Under the pieces are notes generated by a model, which worked only from the letters and a program-made list of their open reading frames with translations, did not search any database and was not told the DNA's origin. From Nemertoderma westbladi (taxonomy: Eukaryota > Xenacoelomorpha > Nemertodermatida > Nemertodermatidae), in the NCBI GenBank assembly GCA_032718475.1, contig JAUCBJ010009097.1, positions 1-64,000 on the forward strand: DNA of 64,000 nucleotides. The letters run 5' to 3'. Numbering within the stretch: position 1 is the first letter of the stretch; the number at the start of each line of letters is the position of its first letter. Positions 31,065 to 41,343 of the stretch are shown here, in pieces. The position numbers and the translations under genes were made by a program.

Positions 31065-33665
31065 ATGGACCCAAATCGCCAAATTATCGGCGAATTACGT
31101 AACACGATAGATCTACTGGAATATTCGCAACCCAGATCCCCTGACTTCGATACAAATTGGAGCACCCTGCTAAATGAGAACGTGCGAGTCATTAAATTCA
31201 CCGGGCGAGAGGGACCGGATTCTAAGAATCTACGAGCCCTCCGGTTAGCCGATGCTAGTACGAGACTGAAAAGAACTCGGAACGCAAAGGCAACCGGAGG
31301 GGACGGTTCGTCTTTTTGGGAAACGTTCCGGCAGAGCGTCTACAGATCCCGATGTTTGATCTACGACAACGAGGGAAACGCGACGCCCACCTCGAAAGCG
31401 ATTACGTTGGCGAGATGTCAAAGTTTCGTCGACGACAAGAGTACGTACCTCGCCCACTGGGGAAACCTGTCGGAGTGTACGGCGACGCTTCGAGAGGAAC
31501 GCGTATCGATTATCCAGAACCGAGACGACTACCAGGAAAAGTACGGGGCGAAAGAATACGGTCGATCCTTAGTCGTCGTCCTCGGAACCCTGGACGGTTT
31601 GGTACTGGTGTGCCGAATATTCCCGACACCCAGCCAGGAAGTGCAGGCAGCCGGAGCCATCTGGTTGCTGCCTCCGGAAATCCAAAAGATCCTCTTCGAC
31701 TTCGACATCATTAAAATCGGGTCGGATATCAAGGCGGACGTCCGGAACGACTACGCGAACGCTCCTGCAGGAAGAAACCGACGAGACGACCTCAACGCCC
31801 TTAGCCATTGCATCGACACTCAAACACTACTAGCCTGGTTACGATTCGCCGAGTTCATGCGAGGATTCCAAGAGGTGATACCGACGAAATCCGGGATCGG
31901 CTACCTCGCTGTGCTAAACGGCGGTATCGACTTCAAACCCCAGAAATTCCGGGACTATAATAAAATATACGGTGGATACCCGGGATTAGAAATAAAGAGC
32001 GAGCGAGAGGGTCGATGGAAGGACGTTGATCGGAAGTGGACGATACACCAAAGGTGGGAGAATCCCGATCGATGGAACTACGTTTACGTCGTTATGGAGT
32101 GCTACACCGTCGCTAAGTTTATCTGTAAAACTCTCGATAACCTTATTACGGCGGTCCCCCTTTCCTTCGTCGACTACGACTGGAACGTGGTCATACACCA
32201 CGCGTTCAAAGCGGTCGAGAACATCGCACCGGGAGAGACTAAAACGCTCGCCGTTATCGATTCCTGGGACGAGAGCGGACCTTACGACATCCCTACGATT
32301 ACCGAACTTCTCGGTGCGGAGGAGCCTCTGATCTCTTCGGAAGGAGAAGAGATATGGCTAAACGAGGGTGTTCTACTCTCCACCCCGAAGCGACAACTCG
32401 AGCCTGAGGCCGCGTATGGACCGGCCGCCAAGCGGGTTGCCTCGGCCGAACCGATGAAGAGAGCAGGCGTTTACACCCCACGCGGCTCCGGTAGCCCTGC
32501 GAGGGAGGTAGCCACTACAGCTGCATTGAGCGACTTCGGCGACATATGCCAACGGTTATCCCCGTATCCTTTCCCGGGTGGCGAAGATTGGTCGTCGGAG
32601 ATTCCGAGTACCAGCCACCAATGGACCCGCGCAGCGATACTGATCGAGGAGGGCCCCAGCGATGCGCCGACCCCCGACGATCTCCTCGGTATCCCTCCGT
32701 CTAAAACCCCGGCACCTCTTCGCCGACCAGCGGTGGCTACTACACCCGCCGTTCCTCAGGACCCTATGCGACTAACCCGTTGGTACGCCGAGCAAACTGA
32801 ATGGATCCACCGCCAGAAACGGTCATCCGAGTTGAGACCAGCGGGACACAAAGAAGGTTATCGGAGCGAGAACCTACTACGCAACAGCCTAGCATTCCGC
32901 GGGCTACCGACCACCGCGAATATTCCGAAGAGCGACCGACGACTCGAGTATCACGTCGGCGTCCCGATTCCGATATTTCCTGGTCGAGAGATGCAGTTGG
33001 AGGTATGCGGCGACTGTGGTTCGGAGCAGTGCCCACGCGGCAGAAGGAATCGGGTTACCGATTCATGCCTCCAGCTCCTCGGGATACTCTATTGCCCATA
33101 CTGCGCGACATCGGGCCACGACGTTTCCGTCTGTCCGATCCTTTATAACCTCTGCACCACGTGCGGTTTCCGTGGACATTCCTCTAGCCCCTGCTGCTAT
33201 ATCAAATGTCCAATCAAGGACGTAACCGCTATGGGAAATATGGTCATGTTTGAAACATACGCAAACAGCCACTTAATGACCAAGGTTCGGAGAAACGCTC
33301 GGAATATTGCGCAGGAGATGGCGTGCGGGTATTTCTCCTACCCGGAACGCCTCCACACGTCGGCCACGCTACCTTTCCATTACGTGGATCTGCTACTGAG
33401 CGCCGGATTATTCAGTCCATTTGAAGTCATTAGACGATTATACTCGTATAAAGAGGAGTTCGGTGACGGAGAATGGTTCCTAGAGGCACGCAAATCTGAG
33501 TTAGAAAGACGAACCGACATGATCCCTATGCCATCGAAAGGAAGAGCCACCAGGAGACAAGCCGAAGCGTTACTCACAATGGATGTTGACGCTCCTCTAC
33601 CAGCTATAGCGATCGATGAGAGTCGACGGGCGAAGAGACGAAAGGCGTATCAGAGAAAGAAATAG
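31065..33665 (+). CDS. Element B ORF3: CCHC protein with possible DEDDy-exonuclease-like domain (866 aa)
   Basis: Unrecognised as a whole. Seen directly: two perfect tandem CCHC knuckles, C677-x2-C680-x4-H685-x4-C690 and C697-x2-C700-x4-H705-x4-C710, after another Cys cluster (C648, C651, C656), so nucleic-acid binding is likely. Residues 165-360 resemble a DEDDy 3'-5' exonuclease of the RNase D/WRN type: a beta pair 'SLVVVLGTLDGLVLV', an Exo II-like 'KIGSDIKADVRND' with D226, 'CIDTQTLLAWL' at 249-259, and an Exo III-like 'YVVMECYTVAKF' with Glu where Asp is usual. An Exo I DxE motif is not clear, so activity is doubtful. Residues 430-600 are Pro/Ser-rich, and the C-terminus is basic (RRAKRRKAYQRKK). 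There is no signal peptide or membrane span, so it is not an envelope. Residues 64-74 are encoded by the LTR-shared 24-bp motif. The frame is intact over 2.6 kb, implying recent selection. Confidence 0.8.
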   Translation: MDPNRQIIGELRNTIDLLEYSQPRSPDFDTNWSTLLNENVRVIKFTGREGPDSKNLRALRLADASTRLKRTRNAKATGGDGSSFWETFRQSVYRSRCLIYDNEGNATPTSKAITLARCQSFVDDKSTYLAHWGNLSECTATLREERVSIIQNRDDYQEKYGAKEYGRSLVVVLGTLDGLVLVCRIFPTPSQEVQAAGAIWLLPPEIQKILFDFDIIKIGSDIKADVRNDYANAPAGRNRRDDLNALSHCIDTQTLLAWLRFAEFMRGFQEVIPTKSGIGYLAVLNGGIDFKPQKFRDYNKIYGGYPGLEIKSEREGRWKDVDRKWTIHQRWENPDRWNYVYVVMECYTVAKFICKTLDNLITAVPLSFVDYDWNVVIHHAFKAVENIAPGETKTLAVIDSWDESGPYDIPTITELLGAEEPLISSEGEEIWLNEGVLLSTPKRQLEPEAAYGPAAKRVASAEPMKRAGVYTPRGSGSPAREVATTAALSDFGDICQRLSPYPFPGGEDWSSEIPSTSHQWTRAAILIEEGPSDAPTPDDLLGIPPSKTPAPLRRPAVATTPAVPQDPMRLTRWYAEQTEWIHRQKRSSELRPAGHKEGYRSENLLRNSLAFRGLPTTANIPKSDRRLEYHVGVPIPIFPGREMQLEVCGDCGSEQCPRGRRNRVTDSCLQLLGILYCPYCATSGHDVSVCPILYNLCTTCGFRGHSSSPCCYIKCPIKDVTAMGNMVMFETYANSHLMTKVRRNARNIAQEMACGYFSYPERLHTSATLPFHYVDLLLSAGLFSPFEVIRRLYSYKEEFGDGEWFLEARKSELERRTDMIPMPSKGRATRRQAEALLTMDVDAPLPAIAIDESRRAKRRKAYQRKK

Positions 33666-33830
33666 TGGATCGGGATATTCCAGGAACATTTATCGAACAT
33701 TTATTTTTATACAAACTCTAGGCCAAATTAATTAAAAACTATGCAATATTAAATTTGGGTTTTTTATATTGGGAATGACCTACGCAAACTCAATCGACCG
33801 ACAGACTTCACGAAGGTCATTGGGGGGGAC
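33666..33830 (+). other. 3' UTR and polypurine tract of element B
   Basis: Short AT-rich UTR ending in 'tgggggggac' (33821-33830), directly before the 3' LTR. The G run is the likely plus-strand priming tract. Confidence 0.75.
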
Positions 33831-35439
33831 TGTTCGCGGTATTTCAACTTTCCATAACGCGAGTTGAATATTTTTGTATTTATTTAAAATTGATTATTCC
33901 GATATTACTACTGGGTGCGGGACCATGGGTTTTGGGCACATTCAATAAACTGGGGGCGATTTATGGGCGAACTTTGGGGCAACTTACAGGGTACGGGAAT
34001 AATTTCATAGTTATAAGGGCCAGGGGGGATGGAAAATGCAAGCAGTATTCAGGTTAGCCTGAGTACTATTAGGCCCTGGCCAACTTCCTGCTGCCTGTAG
34101 GGGTGGATTTGGTAATGCGCCAGGCCTAAAGGACAAGGACTGCCCTTAGCGGTCCCTGGCCAACAGCAGTTATTACGAGACTGAAAAGAACTCGGAACGC
34201 TGACTGCTTGTGTCAGGGATTTGCGACGGGAAACGACGGCCCCTTAGTAGCCAAGCCGTTCTGGTTCTCGATGATCGAACCCTTCGGGGTTCGTGAGGGG
34301 TGGAGCGGACACGCGAACGGGTGGCCAACTAACGACTGCCCCCTGAGCTAAGCCGTACTGGTTCTCGATGACCGATCCCTTCGGGGTTCGCGAGGGGTGG
34401 GACGGACATGCGAAAGGGCTGGCCACAGGACGGGTTTGACGAGGACTGCCCTTAGCGGTCTCTGGTCAACGGCAGCTACTACGAGACTGAAAAGAACTCG
34501 GAACGCTGACTGCTTGTACCGGGATCTGCGACGGGAACCGACGACAGACCCCTTAGCCAAGCCGTACTGGTTCTCGATGATTGTTCCCTTCGGGGTTCGT
34601 GAGGGGTGGAACGGACACGCGATGGGGTCGAAAGACAAAGGACTAGACTCTACTGCCCTACCGACTGTTCGGAGCAGTTTCTCGGCTGCCGAAGCGACTA
34701 CGAGCCTGAAAGGGACTCGGAAAGCCTAGGTGGTTGGGTTTCTGCGATGAACCGACGGACCCCTAGCCAAGCCGTTCTGGTTCTCGATGATCGTTCCCTT
34801 CGGGGTTCATGAGGGGTGGAACGGACACGCGAACGGGTCCACCGACACAACAGACTCCTAGCTAAGCCGTATTGGTTCTCGATGACCGATCCCTTCGGGG
34901 TTCGAGAGGGGCGGTACGGATACGCGACAGAGTCTACCGACTGGACCGACCCTTAGCCAAGCCATGCTGGTTCTCGATGATCGTTCCCTTCGGGGTTCGT
35001 GAGGGGTGGAACGGACACGCGACAGGGTCGACCGACACCGACACTACGGCACTAAGACTAGGACCAAGGGAAAATCTGGGGAACATTAGGTAGGCTAAAA
35101 TCTGAGCGAACAGTGGGTAATTAAATAATATACCGTAGGGATTTATATTATCGTGTATAATTATTGTGAATATTTGGTGTATATTGATTTGGGGAAGCCC
35201 AAAATTATTCTTAATCAGGGTTCAACAGGGTTCAATATTGTTGACCAGGTTCAACAGAGTTCAGTTACATTAAAGAGTATATCCAACTAATGCAGCTTTT
35301 TCTCAACCGCAACCCTGCATCTCAGAAATCATTCCTTCTCCAAAATCAATATCCGGTGACTGGCCGGGGCTCAGTGGTCTGTAAAGTCACGTCTCCAGCA
35401 TCGGCGTTTTTCCCCCCTGGTGTTGGGATAACGGCAACA
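33831..35439 (+). repeat. 3' LTR of element B
   Basis: A 1609-bp LTR, matching 21347-22956 with about eight differences (for example a missing G near 34023). It contains the same six hairpin units and three copies of the 24-bp motif (34174, 34480, 34699). Confidence 0.95.
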
Positions 35440-36734
35440 ATATATACAGTAATTTTATCGGAAACTTATAATGTGACGTCACGATATTGCGGACACCCCT
35501 CCTCCCCCTCGTCACAAATCATCACGAAATACCAAACCCCTCCCCTAGTTGTGTATAGGGAATAAAAGTCGATCAAAGTATTTGATATTTAAATTTGTTC
35601 ACAATCACGTTTCCATGGTGATGGGTATTATGTGCCATTATGACCCCCTGAGGCCCTGAAGCTGGAAATTGGGCTACTATTTACTATTTATATAATTTGC
35701 AACTGACATGCCAAATGTTACATTATACCTATTACCATGGTAACGGGAATGTAAACGAATTCAAATTTTAAATATTTCGATATAATTTTATTGCCACATG
35801 CCAAACCCCAAGAACAGAATTCCTCGTCGTCTTGCATTACAGACTCTCATAGTTTGAACTTTGCACCCGGTTACCTTGGCAAACAACAAGATAAATATTC
35901 CAGCAAACTATTTTGTTACATTTCAATCAACCTTAGTCATATACACCTAACCGAAGTAGCATATAAGAAGTTTCTAAGGAAATATTATGAAAAAAGTGCC
36001 ATAAATTGGAAAACGATCGTCCCACGCTAATTTCAGTATTAGACTCTCTGCATGACCTATTATTTCGTCGTTTACTTCGGGTCGCCTACGGCTTCGGCCG
36101 ACGGATTTCTCAAGAATTTGTTCTTTTTGTTCCCCACGCGATGTTCCTGTTGGTCCACATCCCAATTAATTTTCCAGTAGTATTCACTATTCAGCCCAGT
36201 AGTATCCGAGGATGTTTGATGGCTAGATAAAACAATCATTTTTGAGAGGGGCGAATGACGTGGATGATTGTGGGGATAATTCAATATTAACAATGTAATT
36301 AATTTCATTCCAAACGTAATGGTGACATTTTTCACTAAAAATTTACATCAAAAATTACAAAATGGAAGACAGGAATTGATAGTCAATTGGAGCCAACGTC
36401 ATAAATATTCATCCCAGAACATGGATATTTAATTAACTTGGGGTGTGTTGCAACTGGAAATCGTGAGGATTATCACCAATAACTCATGTCAAACCACACA
36501 CAATATACTATTGTACCTAACCCTCAATTGTTAAGTCGGTTTGTATACTGTAGATTAAGTTTATAAAAAAGTATTCATTGACCGTTGACATAAATGTTTC
36601 GTCTGTGGTTTTACCTTCAACAATCTAAAGTTGATAAAGGAAGCGGTTTTGCGGCATGGTGAGTTCTTATGTTTTCTTATAATGTATAATATATAATCTA
36701 TTTCTCATCTTCTTTCGCCATGCTGCATCGCAGC
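35440..36734. other. Non-coding repeats, continuation of the element B target
   Basis: 35445-35550 continues the repeat that element B interrupted, including a 'gtgacgtcacgatat' cassette. The rest holds no supported gene. Palindromic X-box-like sites such as 'ttaccatggtaa' (about 35735) are visible. 36675-36738 is the 64-bp repeat shared with 18612-18675. Confidence 0.5.
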
Positions 36735-36780
36735 AGTATTGTGAATGTGCCATCCAGAGATTAGTGTCGTCTACAGTTCG
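36735..36780 (-). mobile_element. RTE fragment, left part of a copy split by a solo LTR
   Basis: 'gaatgtgccatccagagatt' matches the RTE LINE in reverse complement. The match breaks at the solo LTR and resumes at 37894. Confidence 0.7.
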
Positions 36781-37893
36781 TGTTCGAGCTTTTAGACCTT
36801 TTAGCAGTTTACCCTGCCAATTTAAATGTCTTTTTAATTATGAATCGACTTTGCCCGTACCAATTACCTGGTGTACTGAATTTACATCCGCCGAAGCCAG
36901 TCCGTGCGCGGCGTATGACCCACGGTGTGGGAGACTGGATTCGGGTTCCAGAGGAAGTTATTGCGGTGTAGGCTACTTTGTATTATTCGATTGATCGCTA
37001 CTATATAATCTCTGACAACTATATTTACTTTCGGGGAAATATTAACAGTTCCTTTGGGACGTGGCGCTTTAAGTATAAAACAGAGTTATGACTTTACTAA
37101 TCACAACTAGATGGCTATGGAATCTCGTAAATAGCGCATTCTTTAGGAGATGCTTTATTAACCTTCACACGACTTCACACTACTTCACACTAATTCACAC
37201 TAATTTGCCGACCGTCACTGATTTTTATCCTATATAAGGAGGATTGCAACTGACACACGTAGGGATTATGAAATAGCATTTAATTCACACAAAAACCACA
37301 ATAATTTGAGTCACAGTTGCTACCGGTAGACCCTTCCTCCGCTTACCTCATTAATCAAGAAAGTTGAGGGGTTTACGATTATTTATCGGTATTCTCCAAA
37401 TATAACATCCATTAATATAAACAGCAATTAACACAATATAAAACAGCATTAAAACAGTGCGGTGAACAGTCAGTATGTGTTCATGAAGTTCAGTATGATT
37501 AGATTTGTATGCAACAGGTCGTTATGATGCGGTGATTCAGGTATGACAAGGTGTTAAGTTAATAGATTTACGTTCTTATAACTAAGGCCATCAGATGTTC
37601 TTGGGCCAAAGTCTGAAACGTCTGTACTTAGTACAGAATTCTGAGAGGAATCTAATTCTCAGAAAAAACTATGATAACTAATGCGCATGCGCCAGTTTCC
37701 ACAGGTAGGTCTCTACTGGCATAACTGAGAAGATTGCTCTGATTGGCTGAATAGGCTCAAACAAAGAAATCTCCACGTACACAAAGAATCAGCTGACAGA
37801 TTTCGTCATAGTAGTTGAACAATTTTAGGGCTATTTTAGAGTATTCCGCGCATTGCGTAAAAATGACTTGTTCTGTCCGCAAAAGCTTTTACA
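36781..37893. repeat. Solo LTR of the A family
   Basis: A 1113-bp LTR with both termini ('tgttcgagcttttag' and 'aaaagcttttaca'), flanked by GTTCG (36776-36780) and GTTCA (37894-37898). This is a near-perfect 5-bp duplication. It lies within an RTE fragment. It is more diverged than the A1 LTRs and probably arose by LTR-LTR recombination of an older A-type element. Confidence 0.85.
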
Positions 37894-38010
37894 GTTCAAG
37901 CCCATCATGGATTCCCATATAGGAGTACTGGTACTACTGAGGCTGCCCTAAATAATCGAACCTTGAGATTCTGTTTTATTCTATGGGACTTCCAAATCCT
38001 GGACCCTACT
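37894..38010 (-). mobile_element. RTE fragment, right part of the copy split by the solo LTR
   Basis: It matches the RTE LINE around 14890-14980 in reverse complement ('gacttccaaatcctgga', 'gagtactggtactactg'). Confidence 0.8.
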
Positions 38011-38634
38011 GAAAAAGAACAGTGAGGTGTCTAGATACCAAGTCGGCCAAAAATTTATCCTAGTAGCGGTGAAGATCGACATGTGACGTGGGAAATGACA
38101 TCAAGCCGCGTTTGCAAGAATGTCTTAAATATTTATTACCTGTGTGCATTAATTTATTTTACATAATCTGCTCTTGTAAGAAGCCACCTGTCTCAAAGAT
38201 TGAATACAACTGTATGCATACTGATCACTCATAACACTACAAACTTGAGTAATAAAGGAATGAAGTGGCATTACCTACTGCTTAATCACACCAGGCTACC
38301 CAACCCAGCATTAACCAATGCTACTTAAACCTTCATGTGCACCTGTGATAGATTCACGTATTCCACAGTAGTGGGCAATATATCCCTCCTAGGCACTGTC
38401 TGCCTGCCTGCACTATTACATTATTAACCTACTTTCGGGAAACTTTAAAATTGCTACTTTGTGATGCAGAAACTATCCAGTTTCACCACACACACCATGT
38501 CCTGGAATGCAGTGTCTCTATTAAGTGAATTGTCACCCACCCAACCCCGCCAACACCATTTTTTGATCTGAATTTTGAAACAAAGATGGTTTCACCTCCC
38601 TCCTTAGTGAGTGAGTCATAATTTTGTTCCTATT
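38011..38634. other. Non-coding stretch
   Basis: No gene, tandem repeat or recognised element end seen. It ends with the left target duplication of the next LINE copy. Confidence 0.5.
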
Positions 38635-38874
38635 CGCCGTGAGGACCAGCCAGTGCATAATCTTGTACTTTGGCAGCCTCATGGAGTGAATAAGCATGGT
38701 GGACAGCCCATGACTTTCTTGAGACGCATCTTAAAGGACACTGGCCTTAAAGATGCGGATGATCTAGCAAATGTCATGGGTGATAGGGAGTTGTGGCGGT
38801 GCAATTTTGTTGACAAGCCGGCACAGCATTCTTAAAAATGCAGCTGCAATGCAGCATGCCGATCCTAGTAGTAG
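38635..38874 (+). mobile_element. Short 5'-truncated RTE copy with target duplication
   Basis: It matches the last ~240 bp of the RTE LINE, including 74 codons of its C-terminus and the 'cctagtagtag' end. It is flanked by 'tgttcctatt' at 38625-38634 and 38875-38884. The match to 15167-15403 is nearly perfect. Confidence 0.92.
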
Positions 38875-38884
38875 TGTTCCTATT

Positions 38885-39424
38885 GCATGGCATGGTTTTG
38901 CTTGTTGCTTCCACTGCAGGTCATTTATTTAATCCACCATATTCTGGAATACTTTGTCTTTCTCATAAGTATGTAGCTAGGTAAAAATGCAATGCCTAAA
39001 TCATGCCACGTAATTACGATGGTATATTCCAGGACACGGATAAGTTCGAAATTCAATTTGATCTGGAGTCAAAAGTTGGAGAAGTATTTGCCCGTAACTT
39101 TCAAAACTTAACTTTTTAACGTAACGTTTTCTCTAGTATGCCCATATAAAATTTGGTTGAAAATGGTTAAAATCTTCAAAAGTTATTTACAAATGAATTT
39201 TTCAATTCAGACGGACAGACAGATGGACATTAAATTTTGTCCTATTTACTAATTATAATTGTACGCTAAGGCTCGCCCTGACTGCGTGGCTCGCCCCACA
39301 TGATGTAGTATATGCGACGCTCTCTTACTTCGTATCTCACCCTAGAGAATAGTACCGATAGTCGCAGTTTGACTCCGACTGGGTTAAGGATGACGAGTGT
39401 TGCAGGTCTGTGGTTGATGAAGTT
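38885..39424. other. Non-coding, with one end of a 'ctcgccccaca' repeat
   Basis: No gene. 39208-39302 ('acggacagacagatggacat' to 'ggctcgccccaca') resembles the right end of the element at 46461-46986 and sequence at 48310-48395. Confidence 0.45.
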
Positions 39425-40666
39425 TAATACTACCGGTATCATACCAGTTATGAGTTATCTGTAGGCTATGTCGCGATATGGTCAGATGTAGTTGGGGTTT
39501 CCTGTGCTCCAGAGAAATATCAACAGACAATCAATGGTTGATGTTATCCATAACATGAATGGTGCCATTGTCCTTGAAGATGACATCCTTATATACAGTG
39601 CAACACTTGGAGGCCATCATCAAATTTTGACCAAAGTTAAACAATGTTGCATCGATCCCAATATTAAATTTAATATAGATAAATGTGAAATCTGTAAAAC
39701 AGAATTTTTTATTTGGGTCATTATTGTCTTAATCTAGACTGAACCCGGATCCAAAGAAAGTTGAAGCGATTTCAGCACTCCCCCCGCCAGCGCCAACAAC
39801 TACTGCAGAATGTGTAGATTTCTGGGAATGGCTACCTATCTCGCTAAATTTGTACCCAATTTCAGCACCATTTTATCGCCATTTCGACACTTATTACGAG
39901 GGAATGTTTTGTTTTCATGGACATCTACTTGACTCAGTTTTTCAGAAGATATAATCTTTATTATGTGACTCATCAGTATTGAAATATTACAATGTAATCC
40001 TGAAACCATGGTCCAATGTGATGCCTCTCCATATAGCCTTTGTGCAGCTCTTCTCCAATGTGATCCACAAACCAAGCAAATAAGGCCAGTAGCATTTGCT
40101 AGTAGATCACTAACATCTGCTGAGCAGAGGTACTCCCAGATAGAAAGGGAGGCATTAGCTATTTATTGCCTATGGTGTTTTGAAATATAAACAATCTTCT
40201 AGGACTCCATTTCACTAACATCTGCTGAGCAGAGGTAGGCCTACTCCCAGATAGAAAGGGAGGCATTAGCTATTTCCTATGGTGTTTTGAAATATAAACA
40301 ATCTTATAGGACTCCATTTCACTAACATCTGCTGATCAGAGGTACTCCCAGATAGAAAGGGGGAGAGACATTAGCTATTGCCTATGGTGTTTTGAAATAT
40401 AAACAATATCATCTAGGTCTCCATTTCACAGTCCTATCAGACCAGAAACCCCTAAAGTTAACATTCTTAACACCATTAGATGAGTGCCCACTTCGGATTA
40501 CCCGTTTTCTCATTCTTCTGCAGCCACTGTCATTCACTGTTGAATTTATTACTGGAAAGTCAAATCTTCTTGCGGATACATTGTCTCGTGCTCCAATCCC
40601 AGATCCTAATAAGCAGCCAGTAAAACAACAGGTCTTGCACTTTGATCCCTTTGTTAATGTTATTCT
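39425..40666 (+). pseudogene. Ty3/Gypsy pol remnant, RT to RNase H
   Basis: Decayed Gypsy-like pol. 39425-39495 is a direct repeat of 45871-45945 (LTR remnants), and RT sequence starts right after it, so gag, protease and most of RT are deleted. The RT part shows 'VLEDDILIYSA' (39492-39720). The RNase H part shows 'VQCDASPYSLCAALLQCD' and 'RSLTSAEQRYSQIEREALAI' (40008-40165), then 'LSDQKPLKLTF' and 'FITGKSNLLADTLSRAP' (40392-40666). Stops, shifts and a local triplication break it up. The LINE at 40667 interrupts it. Confidence 0.85.
40108..40420 (+). repeat. 105-bp triplication inside the Gypsy RNase H region
   Basis: Three units start at 40108, 40213 and 40320, each beginning 'cactaacatctgctga' and ending 'gaaatataaacaat'. 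They differ by a few substitutions and short insertions. The duplicated segment encodes the 'SLTSAEQRYSQIERE' block. Confidence 0.9.
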
Positions 40667-40750
40667 TTAATTAATTAATCTGGACACCCCCCAGTCGGGG
40701 TAAATGGTAAAAACGTAAGTGCTGTAATTATATATTAAATTGCACGGAAT

Positions 40751-41343
40751 CTAAAATTTATAAATTATTAAAATATTAATATATGGTCTAAAATAATTAG
40801 TTATTGAGAGGATAAGGTGGATATTGTTGGGCATTTGTCGCAGACTAGGGCGGTATCGGTTCTTTGCGGGTTGCAGACAGAAACGACATATACAGTCAAT
40901 ACATGGATCGTGGTAGGAATTATTTTCACACAGCTTGAAATGAAACCCGTGTGATGTGGTTCTTGTTGCTAGGTGACGGTGTCGTTGGCCGCTGCGTTTC
41001 CAGCTAGATGATTGGAACGCAGGGCCCAGCTGGTATTGTTCTGCATTGAAATTTGCATTGCGATCGTTTCTGAAAGTGTTGTACTGTTCTAGAATTGCTG
41101 AGTTAAATATGCCTGGGAATTTAAGAACAATGTCATTAGTTAAGGTTTCTTCGTTGATTAATTTCAAAGCGAGCGTGGAGGATGAGGAACCGTTTTATAA
41201 ATGTAGATTTTATTTTGTCGATTTCCTTTAGTTGGGGCAGTGTAAGCAGGGGACCAAACTCGGATATTGCGTACGTTGTCATTGGGAAAATCTTCATTTG
41301 AAATATTTTCATTCCGGTTTGTACAGAAACTAGATGCAGGTTT
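40751..41343 (-). pseudogene. LINE ORF2 C-terminal part, out of frame
   Basis: Continuation of ORF2 after a one-base shift in an A run near 41385. The frame then runs open to a stop near 40751. It contains a Cys/His cluster (C-x9-C-x2-C-x-C-x2-C around 40880-40930), a feature of LINE ORF2 C-termini. Because the shift lies in a homopolymer, it could be a true mutation or an assembly error. Confidence 0.7.

Larger units (their letters stand above)
21347..35439 (+). mobile_element. BEL/Pao LTR retrotransposon B, apparently intact, with extra ORFs
   Basis: A 14,093-bp element with LTRs at 21347-22956 and 33831-35439 (TG…CA) and the 5-bp duplication ATATA at 21342-21346 and 35440-35444. The LTRs differ at about eight positions by eye, so insertion is recent. 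Order: 5' LTR, leader, a 63-aa ORF, ORF1 (353 aa), ORF2 (1788 aa; Gag, protease, RT, RNase H, integrase), a 1.25-kb spacer with a tandem repeat, ORF3 (866 aa), a G-rich tract and the 3' LTR. BEL elements usually have one Gag-Pol frame and are 5-9 kb long; both the length and the extra frames are unusual. The paralogous empty site is at 1-285. Confidence 0.95.

Noticed and set aside
31065-33665. ORF3 of element B as an envelope gene
   Set aside because: No signal peptide, transmembrane segment, furin-like site in context or Cys-rich ectodomain; CCHC knuckles argue for an internal nucleic-acid-binding protein.
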